Shown here: piece after piece, positions 38,568-46,974 of the stretch
How positions within the stretch are numbered: position 1 is the stretch's first letter
How the letters are laid out: each line of letters begins with the position of its first letter
NCBI RefSeq assembly: GCF_900103405.1
Contig: NZ_FNHX01000010.1
Location: 1 to 64,000, forward strand
Length of the DNA: 64,000 nt
Source of the DNA: Polaromonas sp. JS666
GTDB taxonomy: Bacteria > Pseudomonadota > Gammaproteobacteria > Burkholderiales > Burkholderiaceae_C
Direction: 5' to 3'
Translations under genes and position numbers: made by a program
The notes under the pieces: generated by a model
Told to the model about the DNA's origin: nothing
The model's database searches: none
The model's input: only the letters and a program-made list of their open reading frames with translations

Positions 38568-39944
38568 ATGATTCCATCCCCTCCTTCCCCTTTGTTGATA
38601 GGCTGCGCCGCCGGTTTTTCCGGCGACCGCGTCGACGCCGCCGGGCCGGTGGTGGACACCTTGATCGCGCGCGGCGGGCCGGCCTTCCTGATTTTTGAAA
38701 CCCTGGCCGAGCGCACGCTGGCGCTCGCGCAGCTGCGCCGCCGGGCCGACCCCGATGCCGGCTTCGAGCCGCTGCTGGACGACATGCTGCGTCCCGTGCT
38801 GGCGCGCTGCCTGGCGCACAAGATTCGCATCGTGAGCAACTTCGGCGCCGCCAACCCGCTGGCGGCCGCGCGCCACATCCAGGCCATGGCCGCCGGCATG
38901 GGCCTGCCCGCGCCGCGCATCGCCGTGGTGGCGGGCGACGACCTCTCGGGCGCGCAGCATGAGCCCTTACTCGACCCGCTATTGCGCGCGCAGCTGGGCG
39001 CGGCCATGGACGGCATACGCAAGGTCAGCGCCAACGCCTACATAGGCGCCGAAGCCATCGCCGCCGCACTCGACGCCGGCGCGCAGATCGTGGTCGCCGG
39101 GCGTGTGGCCGACCCGTCATTGACGGTGGGGCCGGCCATGTCGCATTTCGGCTGGCGCGCCGACGACTGGGACCGGCTGGCGCGCGCCACCATGGCAGGC
39201 CATTTGCTCGAGTGCGGCGCCCAGGTCTGCGGCGGCTATTTCGCCGACCCCGGCTACAAGGAGGTGCCGGACCTGCACGCCGTGGGCTATCCCATCGCCG
39301 AAATCGACAGCGACGGCCACTGCGTGATCAGCAAGGCGGCGCGCACAGGCGGTGTGGTCAGCCTGGCCGGCGTCAAGGAGCAGCTGCTGTATGAAGTGCA
39401 CGACCCGGCTGCCTACCTGACACCGGACGTGGTGGCCGACATCAGCGCCGCGCGGCTCAGCCAGGTCGGCCCCGACCGCGTGGCCTTGAGCGGCGTGCGC
39501 GGCCATGCGCGGCCGGCCAGCCTCAAGGTCAATGTCTGCCATGAAGGCGGCTGGCTGGCCGAAGGTGAAATCTCTTATGCCGGCCCGCGTGCCGAAGCAC
39601 GCGCCCGCCTGGCCGCCGAAGTGCTGCGCCGGCGCCTGCCGGGGCTGGCGCTGCGTGTGGACCTGATAGGCGCGCTCAGCATCATGGGCGATGACGCCGG
39701 CCGTTTGCTGGCGCATACCCCCGCGGGTGATGCACGCGACGTGCGCCTGCGCGTTGCCGCGACCCATGCCGATCGCGCGCAGGCCGAGCGCCTGCCGCGT
39801 GAGGTCACCGCGCTGTACTGCTGCGGCCCGGCCGGCGGCGGCGGCGTGCGCACTTCGCTGACGCCCAGGCTCAATACCCTGTCCTGCCTGGTGCCGCGCG
39901 AAGCGGTGCCGCTGCGCTTTGAGATGCTGGAGGGCGTGCAATGA
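38568..39944 (+). CDS. AtuA-type protein (DUF1446)
   Basis: 458 aa from the ATG at 38568 (TTG at 38553 in frame is less likely). The N-terminus IGCAAGFSGDRVDAAGPVV, then LARCLAHKIRIVSNFGAANPLAAA, NAYIGAEAIAAALDAGAQIVVAGRVADPSLTVGPAM and GHLLECGAQVCGGYFADPGYK match the DUF1446/AtuA family, named from Pseudomonas acyclic terpene use. The other atu genes are absent here, so a terpene role is not supported; hydration or cleavage of another organic acid is possible. Ends in a 4-bp overlap with the AtuA-C gene. Confidence 0.87.
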   Translation: MIPSPPSPLLIGCAAGFSGDRVDAAGPVVDTLIARGGPAFLIFETLAERTLALAQLRRRADPDAGFEPLLDDMLRPVLARCLAHKIRIVSNFGAANPLAAARHIQAMAAGMGLPAPRIAVVAGDDLSGAQHEPLLDPLLRAQLGAAMDGIRKVSANAYIGAEAIAAALDAGAQIVVAGRVADPSLTVGPAMSHFGWRADDWDRLARATMAGHLLECGAQVCGGYFADPGYKEVPDLHAVGYPIAEIDSDGHCVISKAARTGGVVSLAGVKEQLLYEVHDPAAYLTPDVVADISAARLSQVGPDRVALSGVRGHARPASLKVNVCHEGGWLAEGEISYAGPRAEARARLAAEVLRRRLPGLALRVDLIGALSIMGDDAGRLLAHTPAGDARDVRLRVAATHADRAQAERLPREVTALYCCGPAGGGGVRTSLTPRLNTLSCLVPREAVPLRFEMLEGVQ

Positions 39945-40300
39945 GTGCCGGTATCACAGTGCCCTTGTACCGCGCCGCCCACGGCCGCACTGGTGACAAA
40001 GGCAACCGCTCCAACATCAGCGTGATCGCCTGGCACCCCGATCTTTACCCCGTGCTGCTGGCGCAGGTGACCGAGGCCGTGGTGGCCCGGCACTTTGCCC
40101 ACAGGCGGCCGGCCCGTGTGCAGCGCTTTGAGCTGCCGCAGCTGGCGGCGCTCAATTTTGTGCTCGACGAGGTGCTGGACGGCGGCGTCAACGACGCGCT
40201 CAACCTGGACACCCATGGCAAGGCCCTGTCCTTCTGGCTGCTGGATTTGCCCATAGAGATTCCCGCCGCGCTGGCGCCCTTGCTGGCGGGCCCGCCCTAA
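39941..40300 (+). CDS. AtuA C-terminal-like small protein
   Basis: 119 aa. YRAAHGRTGDKGNRSNISVIAWHPDLY is the conserved start of the small AtuA-C-like domain, which in other organisms is fused to the end of AtuA. Here it is a separate gene coupled by an ATGA overlap, so the two polypeptides very likely form one enzyme. FELPQLAALNFVLDEVLDGGVNDALNLDTHGK closes the domain. Confidence 0.85.
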   Translation: MSAGITVPLYRAAHGRTGDKGNRSNISVIAWHPDLYPVLLAQVTEAVVARHFAHRRPARVQRFELPQLAALNFVLDEVLDGGVNDALNLDTHGKALSFWLLDLPIEIPAALAPLLAGPP

Positions 40301-40349
40301 GGCTTTCGACGCACGGCAACTGATTTTCAATTCAAAAAAAGGAGACAAC

Positions 40350-41345
40350 ATGACCCCCTCAACACCCCACTTCACCAGCCCGCGCCTGCGCCCCCTGGTG
40401 CTTGCCGCCGCCGCGCTCTGCGCGCTGGCGCCCGCGCTGGCGCCGGCCCAGGGCTTTCCCGACAAGCCCATCACCTTTATCGTGCCCTTTGCCGCCGGCA
40501 GCGCCACCGACCAACTGGCGCGCGCCATAGGCCAGGCCGTGACCAACGACAGCAAGGCCAGCGTGGTGGTGGACAACAAGCCCGGGGCCAACAGTTTTAT
40601 AGGCGCGCAGGCGGCGGCCAAGGCCAAGCCCGACGGCTACACCGTCTTCATCACCACCAACACCACGCAGTCGGCCAATGAGCATTTGTTCAAGAAGCTG
40701 CCCTACGACCCGGTCAAGGACTTCGCGCCGCTCACGGCCCTGGGGCGTGGCGGCCAGATCATGGTCGTCAACCCGGCGCTGCCGGTCAGCAGCGTGGCCG
40801 ACTTCATCAAGCTGGCCAAATCCAAGCCGGGCAAGCTGTCCTTCGGCAGCGGCAGCTCTTCCAGCCGCGTCGCGGGCGAGCAGTTCAAGCAGATGACGGG
40901 CACCTACATCCTGAACATTCCCTACAAGAGCAACCCGCCGGCCGTGACCGACCTGCTGGGCGGGCAGATCGACATGATGATCACCGACATGGCCACCGGC
41001 CTGCCGCAGGTCAAGGCCGGCAAGCTCAAGGCCCTGGGCGTGTCCACGCGGCAGCGCTCGCCGCTGGCGCCGGATGTGCCCACCATAGACGAGGCCGGCG
41101 TCAAGGGCTATGAGATGACCTACTGGTTTGCCGCCTACGCGCCCGCCGGCACGCCGGCCGACGTGGTGGCCAAACTCGCCGACATGCTCGCGCGCGCCGC
41201 GCGCAGCCCCTCGGCCGCGCCTTTTTACCAGTCCAGCGGCACCGAGATCTTCACCAGCAACCCGGAGGGGCTGCGCAAGTTCCAGGCGGACGAGACCCTC
41301 AAGTGGGGAAAAATCATCAAGGCGGCAGGCATAGAGCCCGAATAA
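40350..41345 (+). CDS. Bug/TctC family periplasmic binding protein
   Basis: 331 aa with a signal peptide ending near APAQG. FPDKPITFIVPFAAGSATDQLARAI is the standard Bug-protein start; VVVDNKPGANSFIGAQAAAKAKPDGYT and LPYDPVKDFAPLTALG follow. Binds carboxylates for tripartite (TctAB) uptake; no TctAB permease is in the window. Its place behind the AtuA pair suggests it captures their substrate. Confidence 0.92.
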   Translation: MTPSTPHFTSPRLRPLVLAAAALCALAPALAPAQGFPDKPITFIVPFAAGSATDQLARAIGQAVTNDSKASVVVDNKPGANSFIGAQAAAKAKPDGYTVFITTNTTQSANEHLFKKLPYDPVKDFAPLTALGRGGQIMVVNPALPVSSVADFIKLAKSKPGKLSFGSGSSSSRVAGEQFKQMTGTYILNIPYKSNPPAVTDLLGGQIDMMITDMATGLPQVKAGKLKALGVSTRQRSPLAPDVPTIDEAGVKGYEMTYWFAAYAPAGTPADVVAKLADMLARAARSPSAAPFYQSSGTEIFTSNPEGLRKFQADETLKWGKIIKAAGIEPE

Positions 41346-41381
41346 GGGCAGGGGGCCGCGGGGTTTCGGGATTCAACTATT

Positions 41382-41395
41382 CGTAATGCATTACG
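41382..41395. promoter_or_regulatory. Perfect 14-bp palindrome before the MBL-fold gene
   Basis: CGTAATGCATTACG is fully self-complementary and lies in an AT-rich patch of the 122-bp gap between the Bug-protein gene and the MBL-fold gene, 72 bp before the latter's start. It could be an operator for a dimeric TetR, MarR or GntR-type regulator. No such regulator gene is adjacent. Confidence 0.45.
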
Positions 41396-41467
41396 TTTAA
41401 GTAAAATTCCCGGGCAAAGCCGGCGGCGGCTGCTCCGCCCTGCGCCGCGCCCCACCCAGGAAACCCC

Positions 41468-42457
41468 ATGTCCAAAGCCTTCGCCTCCCAGTCCGACCTG
41501 ACGGACAAGACCATCACCTTCGAGCAGCTCAGCGCGCATTGCTGGGCCTATACCGCCGAGGGCGACCCCAATTCCGGCGTCATCATCGGCGACAAGTTCA
41601 TCATGGTCAGCGACGCCACGGCCACACCCGCGATGGCGCAAGACCTGATCAAGCGCATACGCAGCGTCAGCAACAAGCCCATCAAGTACGTGCTGCTCAC
41701 GCACTACCACGCGGTGCGCGTGCTGGGCGCCAGCGCCTATGCGGCCGAGGGCGCGACCGAAATCATCGCGAGCCAAGGCACTTATGAGCTGATCGTCGAG
41801 CGCGGCGCGCAGGACATGCAAAGCGAGATGGAACGCTTCCCGCGCCTTTTTCGCAACGCCGAAAGCGTACCTGGCCTCACCTGGCCGACGCTGGTGATAA
41901 ACGGCGGCAACCCTGTGAAGGGCGAAAAGCCCGGCAAGCTGGTGCTGGACCTGGGCGGCGTGAAGGTGCAAGTCTGGCACCCGGGCCCCGGCCACACGCG
42001 CGGCGACACGATTGCCTGGATTGAAGAGGAAAAAGTGCTGTTCTCGGGCGACCTGGTCGAGTACGAGGCCGGTGTCTACACCGGCGATGCCCAGCTCGAG
42101 GAATGGCCCGCCACGCTGGAAGTCCTGCGCGCGCTCAAGGCCGAGGCCATAGTCCCCGGCCGCGGCGAGGCCATGAAGGGCGCGGCCAACGTCAACAAGG
42201 CGCTCGATTACACCAAACGCTGGGTCGAAACCCTGTACAAGGCCGGCAAGGAAGCGGCCGCCGCCGGCATGGACCTCAAGGCCGCAATGGCCCACACACG
42301 CAAAAGCATGGACCCGGTTTTCGGCCATGTGTTCATCTACGAGCACTGCCTGCCGTTTGACGTGAGCCGTGCCTTTGACGAAGCCAGCGGCATCAAGAAC
42401 CCGCGCATCTGGACCGCTGAGCGAGACCAGGAAATGTGGGCCGCGCTGCAGGGCTAG
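41468..42457 (+). CDS. MBL-fold hydrolase with degenerate metal motif
   Basis: 329 aa. Overall metallo-beta-lactamase fold: SGVIIGDKFIMVSDA, then LLTHYHAVRV, VWHPGPGHTRGDTIAWIEEEKVLFSGDLVEYE, and a C-terminal helical part. The first metal motif, normally HxHxDH, here reads H79-Y-H81-A-V-R84, so the Asp and third His are missing; later His and Asp (PGHTRGD, SGDLVE) remain. It may bind one metal or act on an unusual substrate. An ATG behind a weak site (AGGAAA) is used. Confidence 0.83.
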   Translation: MSKAFASQSDLTDKTITFEQLSAHCWAYTAEGDPNSGVIIGDKFIMVSDATATPAMAQDLIKRIRSVSNKPIKYVLLTHYHAVRVLGASAYAAEGATEIIASQGTYELIVERGAQDMQSEMERFPRLFRNAESVPGLTWPTLVINGGNPVKGEKPGKLVLDLGGVKVQVWHPGPGHTRGDTIAWIEEEKVLFSGDLVEYEAGVYTGDAQLEEWPATLEVLRALKAEAIVPGRGEAMKGAANVNKALDYTKRWVETLYKAGKEAAAAGMDLKAAMAHTRKSMDPVFGHVFIYEHCLPFDVSRAFDEASGIKNPRIWTAERDQEMWAALQG

Positions 42458-42465
42458 GGGCCGGC

Positions 42466-42873
42466 TCAGGTATCCAGGTCCAGCCCGGACAGCAGCCCGG
42501 CAAAAGCATCCAGCGCTGCCTGGCCGTCCATGTGCTCCATGCGTTCCAGCACGTCGTCATCCTCGACCAGGCAGTAGCCCAGGCTGAAGCGCTTGAAGCG
42601 CCGGGCGGCCAGCTCGCCGTGGTGCAGGACCTGCAAGTTGGTATGGCGGCTGTCCTGGCGTATGCGCTCGAGCAGCGCCAGCACCTGTTTCTGCCCGCCC
42701 TCCAGCTGCTGGCAAAAGCGCATGCCGTCAAAGATCAGCAGGCCGGTGATGCCACGCTCCGCGTTGGCCTGCCGGGCCTTGGCGGCGATGTCTCCCACGA
42801 CGCTGAGCGGCGCTTCGGGGGCCAGCGTGCTGACGTAAAGGATTTCATACAGGGAGGTGCTTGTGAGTGTCAT
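42466..42873 (-). CDS. BLUF-domain blue-light sensor protein
   Basis: 135 aa from the ATG at 42873. A BLUF domain binds FAD and senses blue light. LYEILYVS (Y13), ARQANAERGITGLLIFDG (N37) and MRFCQQLEG (Q55) give Tyr, Asn and Gln at spacings of 24 and 18, exactly those of AppA Tyr21-Asn45-Gln63. DSRHTNLQVLHHGELAARRFKRFSLGY completes it. Only a short tail follows, so output must be by interaction with a partner. It diverges from an FNR-like regulator gene, 78 bp apart. Confidence 0.9.
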   Translation of the reverse strand: MTLTSTSLYEILYVSTLAPEAPLSVVGDIAAKARQANAERGITGLLIFDGMRFCQQLEGGQKQVLALLERIRQDSRHTNLQVLHHGELAARRFKRFSLGYCLVEDDDVLERMEHMDGQAALDAFAGLLSGLDLDT

Positions 42874-42951
42874 CGCGGCACAATGTAGCGGCACGCCTTG
42901 CACCGCACAATGTCAAAAGACACAGGGATATGCGCCTAAGATAAGTCTTTT

Positions 42952-43710
42952 ATGAACATCCCAACGCCAACTTCAGCGATCTGCCCGCCGCAGTGCAATG
43001 CCTGTGGTTTGCGCAAGACCGGGGCCTTCATGCCGGTGAACGCCGAAGAGCTGAAGTTCATCGAAGCCTTCCGCACCGGTACCACCGCGGTGAAGGCCGG
43101 CGCCACCATACTCCATGAGCAAAAGCCCAACGGCAAGCTCTTCACGCTGTACTCGGGCTGGGCCTTCCGCTACAAAACCCTGAGCGACGGCCGCCGGCAA
43201 ATCCTCAATTTTTTGCTGCCCGGTGACTTCATCGGCCTGCAGCAGAAATTCGCCGACGGCCCCATGCACGGCATAGAGGCCGTGACCGACACCAGCCTCT
43301 GCGTGTTTCCGCGCGAACGCCTGTGGGAGCTGTTCCGCAATTTTCCCAACCTGGGTTATGACATCACCTGGCTGGCGGCGCGTGAAGAGGGCATGGTCGA
43401 TGACCACCTGCTGACGGCCGGGCGGCGCAACGCCACCGAGCGCGTGGCCATGCTGCTGATGCATTTGTTCCGCCGGCTGGAGCGTGTGGGCATGGCCGAG
43501 GGCGGCTTGGTCGAGTTCCCCATCAACCAGCAGCACATCGCCGACGCGCTGGGGCTGTCGCTGGTGCACACCAACAAAACCTTGAGGCGGCTGCGCCATT
43601 TGGGGCTGCACGAAATCCAGGACGGCAAGCTGCGGCTGCTCAACACCCGGGCGCTGGAGCGGATTGCGGATTACTACGATACGCCGCCGCCGCAGGTCCC
43701 TTTGCTCTGA
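42952..43710 (+). CDS. Crp/Fnr family regulator with FNR-like cysteines
   Basis: 252 aa. Residues ~25-140 form a cyclic-nucleotide-binding-type barrel (LFTLYSGWAFRYKTLSDGRRQILNFLLPGDFIGL); the C-terminal helix-turn-helix reads INQQHIADALGLSLVHTNKTLRRLRHLGL. N-terminal C11, C15 and C18 (CPPQCNAC), and C117 in DTSLCVFPRERL, which aligns with FNR C122 (TSMVCEIPFETL), could hold an iron-sulfur cluster, though the spacing (x3, x2) differs from FNR (x2, x5). Divergent from the BLUF gene. Oxygen or redox sensing is inferred. Confidence 0.88.
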   Translation: MNIPTPTSAICPPQCNACGLRKTGAFMPVNAEELKFIEAFRTGTTAVKAGATILHEQKPNGKLFTLYSGWAFRYKTLSDGRRQILNFLLPGDFIGLQQKFADGPMHGIEAVTDTSLCVFPRERLWELFRNFPNLGYDITWLAAREEGMVDDHLLTAGRRNATERVAMLLMHLFRRLERVGMAEGGLVEFPINQQHIADALGLSLVHTNKTLRRLRHLGLHEIQDGKLRLLNTRALERIADYYDTPPPQVPLL

Positions 43711-43872
43711 TTCAGCCCTGTAGGCTGCCGCTGACAGCTGTGCGGCGTGTTGGCCTACAAACGCCCCCCGGCGCCGGTTTTATGGTGTTTCTCTTGCCCG
43801 CGATATGCCATTTCGATGGCCCCTTCTTTCATGCGAAGGAAACCGCGGCGACGCGTCATCCAGGAGCCTCCC

Positions 43873-44070
43873 ATGAACCACGCACAAGCACCGGGCGCAC
43901 GGCTGCAGCAGCAGCCGCAGCGCTTCATGGACCGCCAGCAACAGCAAAGCAGCGGCTCTCGCGAGTTCCAGCCGCACCGCCCGCAGCCCTTTGATGTGCC
44001 GGCCAGCCAGATGGGCGGGGGCGAGCGCCAATACCAGGACGCCATCCACCGAAGCGGCATCAAGTCCTAG
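43873..44070 (+). CDS. Small Gln-rich protein, hypothetical
   Basis: 65 aa from the ATG at 43873 with CAGGAG 7 nt upstream. Composition is dominated by Gln, Arg, Pro and Ser (RLQQQPQRFMDRQQQQSSG), with no membrane segment or known domain. The good ribosome site and the free 162-bp stretch before it, in which no other gene is seen, support expression, but short open frames are easily accidental. Convergent with the DUF6279 gene, 17 bp apart. Confidence 0.45.
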   Translation: MNHAQAPGARLQQQPQRFMDRQQQQSSGSREFQPHRPQPFDVPASQMGGGERQYQDAIHRSGIKS

Positions 44071-44087
44071 CCAGCGCGGACGCCGGC

Positions 44088-45020
44088 TCAGGATTTCTGC
44101 GCGTTCAGCGTCCTGAAGTCTTGCTCGTAGCGGTGCAGTGTCTCCACCGCCTTGTGGCGCTGTGCCGGCGTGGTGCTGTTGTGCAGCTCCGCCAGCGTGG
44201 CGCAGGCGTCCTGCGTCAGTTTCTCCATGTAGTCGCGGTAAGCCGCGTCAGGTGAGTTGAGGGTGCGTTCAAACAGCCCGCGCACCGCAGCCTGGGTTTT
44301 TTCGGGCGTGGCCTGGCCCGCCACCAGCGGGTGCAGCGTGTGGAGCGCGTCCTGCTGGCGCCGGATTTTTTCCGCATAGCTGCGCGGCGCGTCGAAGTGC
44401 GAGGCATCTATGCGCCGCTCGATCACGGCCAGCTGCTTTTTCTCAAGCCGGCCATAAAGCATTTCGGCGCGTTTGACCGCTTCCTTGTAGCGCTTGTCGC
44501 GCTGGGCCTTGGGCGAGGCCTCCAGGAAGTCCTCGCGGTATTCCTCATTGCCTTTGGCGAAGCGGCGTTCCAGGTTTTTCAGCTGGCCCGCCTGCAGCGA
44601 GCCCACCAGGGTTGCCATGGGCGGCTCGGCCTGGCGCGACAGCAGCACCAGCTTGCCGCGCACGTCGGTGTAGATCGCGCAGGCCGCCGCGGCATCCATG
44701 TCCGAGGGCATTTGTTTCTGCAGTTTTTGCAGCGCCTCGATGTAGCCGGGCAGCTGCGTTTGCCGGTGCCAGTCCTGCAGTTTTTCCAGGTCGGCCTTGA
44801 CCTGCAGGCTTTGCGCGTCGGTGAAGTCGAAATGGCGGTCCAGCTGCCAGTAGACCAGTTCGGGCGCCTGGTTGTAGGCGATTTTCATGAGGCTACAGCT
44901 TTGCAGCAGCCCGGCCAGCGCCAGCACGGCCAGCCCGCCGATAATCCTTGTGCAGCGCCCCGCGCCCGCTCCGGCGGCCCGGGAGCGCGTCTCCACCCCA
45001 AGATCCAGAGGAAATTTCAT
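44088..45020 (-). CDS. DUF6279 lipoprotein
   Basis: Up to 310 aa. A hydrophobic segment ends in the lipobox LLQSC, so it is an anchored lipoprotein. SLMKIAYNQAPELVYWQLDRHFDFTDAQS is the conserved start of the DUF6279 family; the rest is helical and rich in Lys/Arg/Gln. The ATG at 45020 overlaps the glmU start on the other strand; a GTG at 44996 is an alternative that would still keep the signal. Function unknown. Confidence 0.8.
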   Translation of the reverse strand: MKFPLDLGVETRSRAAGAGAGRCTRIIGGLAVLALAGLLQSCSLMKIAYNQAPELVYWQLDRHFDFTDAQSLQVKADLEKLQDWHRQTQLPGYIEALQKLQKQMPSDMDAAAACAIYTDVRGKLVLLSRQAEPPMATLVGSLQAGQLKNLERRFAKGNEEYREDFLEASPKAQRDKRYKEAVKRAEMLYGRLEKKQLAVIERRIDASHFDAPRSYAEKIRRQQDALHTLHPLVAGQATPEKTQAAVRGLFERTLNSPDAAYRDYMEKLTQDACATLAELHNSTTPAQRHKAVETLHRYEQDFRTLNAQKS

Positions 45021-46443
45021 GGCAGCAACCCCAATCGATGTCGTCATCATGGCCGCGGGCAAAGGCACGCGGATGAAGAGCAGCTTACCCAAAGTCCTGC
45101 ACCGTTTGGGCGGGAAAGCTTTGCTCGCGCATGTCATCGAATGCGCCGCCTCCGTGTCGGCGCGCCAGGCGGTGGTCATCACCGGCCACGGCGCGGCCGA
45201 GGTCGAGGCCGCCTGCGGCCGTTTCAGCCCCTCCGCCGGCGCCCCCGTGGCGCTGCAGTTCGCGCGCCAGGAGCCGCAACTGGGCACCGGCCACGCGGTG
45301 CAGCAGGCCCTGCCCCTGCTGGCCGATGACGGCGTCACGCTGGTGCTCTCGGGCGACGTGCCGCTGACCGAGCCCGCCACCTTGCAGGCCCTGATCGCCC
45401 AGTGCGACGGCCAGCGCCTGGCGCTGCTCACGCTCAGCATGGTCGACCCCACGGGTTACGGCCGCATTGTGCGAGCCGGCGCCGAGGCTTCCGCGCAGGT
45501 CAGGGCCATCGTCGAGCACAAGGACGCCAGCGCCGCCCAGCGCGAAATCCGCGAAATCTACAGCGGCATCATGGCCGTGCCCACGCGCCTCTTGCGCGCC
45601 TGGCTGGCCCGGCTGGACAACAAGAATGCCCAGGGCGAGTATTACCTCACCGACATCGTGAAGTTCGCCGTGGCCGACGGTGTGGCCGTGGTGGCCCACC
45701 AGATCACCGACGCCGCCCAGGTCGCCGGCGTCAACAGCCCGGTGCAGCTGGCCGAACTCGAACGTGTTCACCAGGGCCGGCTGGCCGTGGCCCTGATGGA
45801 GCAGGGCGTGCGCCTGGCCGACCCGGCGCGCCTGGACGTGCGCGGCACGCTCAGCTGCGGCCGGGACGTCGAGATCGACGTGAACTGCATCTTTGAAGGC
45901 ACGGTGAGCCTGGGCGAGGGCGTGCGCATAGGCGCCAACTGCGTGCTCGCCAACTGCAGCATCGCCGCCGGCGCCGTGATCCACCCCTTCACCCACATCG
46001 ACGGCGAAAAGCTGGGCGTGCAGGTCGGCGAGGGCGCGCTCGTAGGCCCCTTCGCGCGCCTGCGCCCCGGCGCGCAGCTGGGCGCCGAAGTCCACATCGG
46101 CAATTTTGTGGAAGTGAAGAACTCCACCCTGGCCAAGGGCGCCAAGGCCAACCACCTGGCCTACCTGGGCGACGCCACCGTCGGCGAGCGCGTCAACTAC
46201 GGCGCCGGCAGCATCACCGCCAATTACGACGGCGCCAACAAGCACCGCACGGTGATAGAGGCCGACGTGCACATCGGCAGCAATTGTGTGCTGGTGGCGC
46301 CTGTCACCATAGGCGCGGGCGGCACCGTGGGCGGCGGCTCCACCATCACCAAGAGCACGCCGCCGGATTCGCTGAGCGTGGCGCGCGGCAAGCAGGTCAG
46401 CCTGCCCAACTGGAAGCGGCCGGCCAAAAAGACGCTATCCTGA
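45019..46443 (+). CDS. glmU: Bifunctional UDP-GlcNAc pyrophosphorylase / GlcN-1-P acetyltransferase
   Basis: 474 aa. Makes UDP-GlcNAc for peptidoglycan and LPS. The N-terminal uridyltransferase has IMAAGKGTRMKSSLPKVLH; GTGHAVQQA, VLSGDVPL and EYYLTDIV follow. From residue ~250 the left-handed beta-helix with isoleucine-patch hexapeptides is seen (GVRIGANCVLANCSI, GSNCVLVAPVTIGAG). EVKNSTLAKGAKANHLAYLGDA and NYDGANKHRTVI hold the acetyltransferase residues. Divergent from the DUF6279 gene with overlapping start codons. Confidence 0.97.
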   Translation: MAATPIDVVIMAAGKGTRMKSSLPKVLHRLGGKALLAHVIECAASVSARQAVVITGHGAAEVEAACGRFSPSAGAPVALQFARQEPQLGTGHAVQQALPLLADDGVTLVLSGDVPLTEPATLQALIAQCDGQRLALLTLSMVDPTGYGRIVRAGAEASAQVRAIVEHKDASAAQREIREIYSGIMAVPTRLLRAWLARLDNKNAQGEYYLTDIVKFAVADGVAVVAHQITDAAQVAGVNSPVQLAELERVHQGRLAVALMEQGVRLADPARLDVRGTLSCGRDVEIDVNCIFEGTVSLGEGVRIGANCVLANCSIAAGAVIHPFTHIDGEKLGVQVGEGALVGPFARLRPGAQLGAEVHIGNFVEVKNSTLAKGAKANHLAYLGDATVGERVNYGAGSITANYDGANKHRTVIEADVHIGSNCVLVAPVTIGAGGTVGGGSTITKSTPPDSLSVARGKQVSLPNWKRPAKKTLS

Positions 46444-46479
46444 CCCGGCCCGACAACAACTAACCTGAAAAAAGAAAAC

Positions 46480-46944
46480 ATGAAAAAAATTTTCGCAGCG
46501 GTGGGTGTGATCCTGGTCTTGAGCGGGTGCGCGCCCGCGAAACTCGTTCCCATGTCCAGGCCCCTGGAAACCAACCAGTCCACCCTCGTGGTTTATCGTG
46601 AGTCGGCATTCAATGCCGGCGGTATTGACGCTGTGTTCGGGGCGGCTCAGCAAGACTGGGTGGCGCTGGACACCAAAAGCTACGCGGTGCTGCAGATAGC
46701 GCCGGCTCCGCACGAGTTTTTCGTCAGGTCGACGCAGGCGGACCAGCCTTTTGTGTTCAAGGCAACGGTGGCCCAGGCCGAGACAAAATGCCTGCGCGTG
46801 TTCCCGAATCCGGGTAACGTCGCGAAGGCGCTGCTGCCGGTCAGTTATCTGGCCGGCAATACCTTTTTTCTCGAAGAAACCGCGTGCCCCAGTGCGCAAA
46901 CGCTGGCGGGGTTTGGCAAAAAGACCGTGACTTACGCCAAATGA
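46480..46944 (+). CDS. Small lipoprotein, DUF2846-like
   Basis: 154 aa. Signal MKKIFAAVGVILVLSGC with lipobox LSGC. The rest (LVVYRESAFNAGGIDAVFG ... VALDTKSYAVLQIAPAPHEFFVRS) resembles DUF2846 beta-sandwich proteins. Function unknown. 36 bp behind glmU and possibly cotranscribed. Confidence 0.75.
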   Translation: MKKIFAAVGVILVLSGCAPAKLVPMSRPLETNQSTLVVYRESAFNAGGIDAVFGAAQQDWVALDTKSYAVLQIAPAPHEFFVRSTQADQPFVFKATVAQAETKCLRVFPNPGNVAKALLPVSYLAGNTFFLEETACPSAQTLAGFGKKTVTYAK

Positions 46945-46974
46945 CGGCCGGCTGCGGCCTTTGTGTCTTGGCCT

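Noticed and set aside
41405..41440. A fourth copy of the dispersed repeat (GGGCAAAGCCGGCGG)
   Set aside because: Only about 12 nt resemble the core and the flanking parts do not match.
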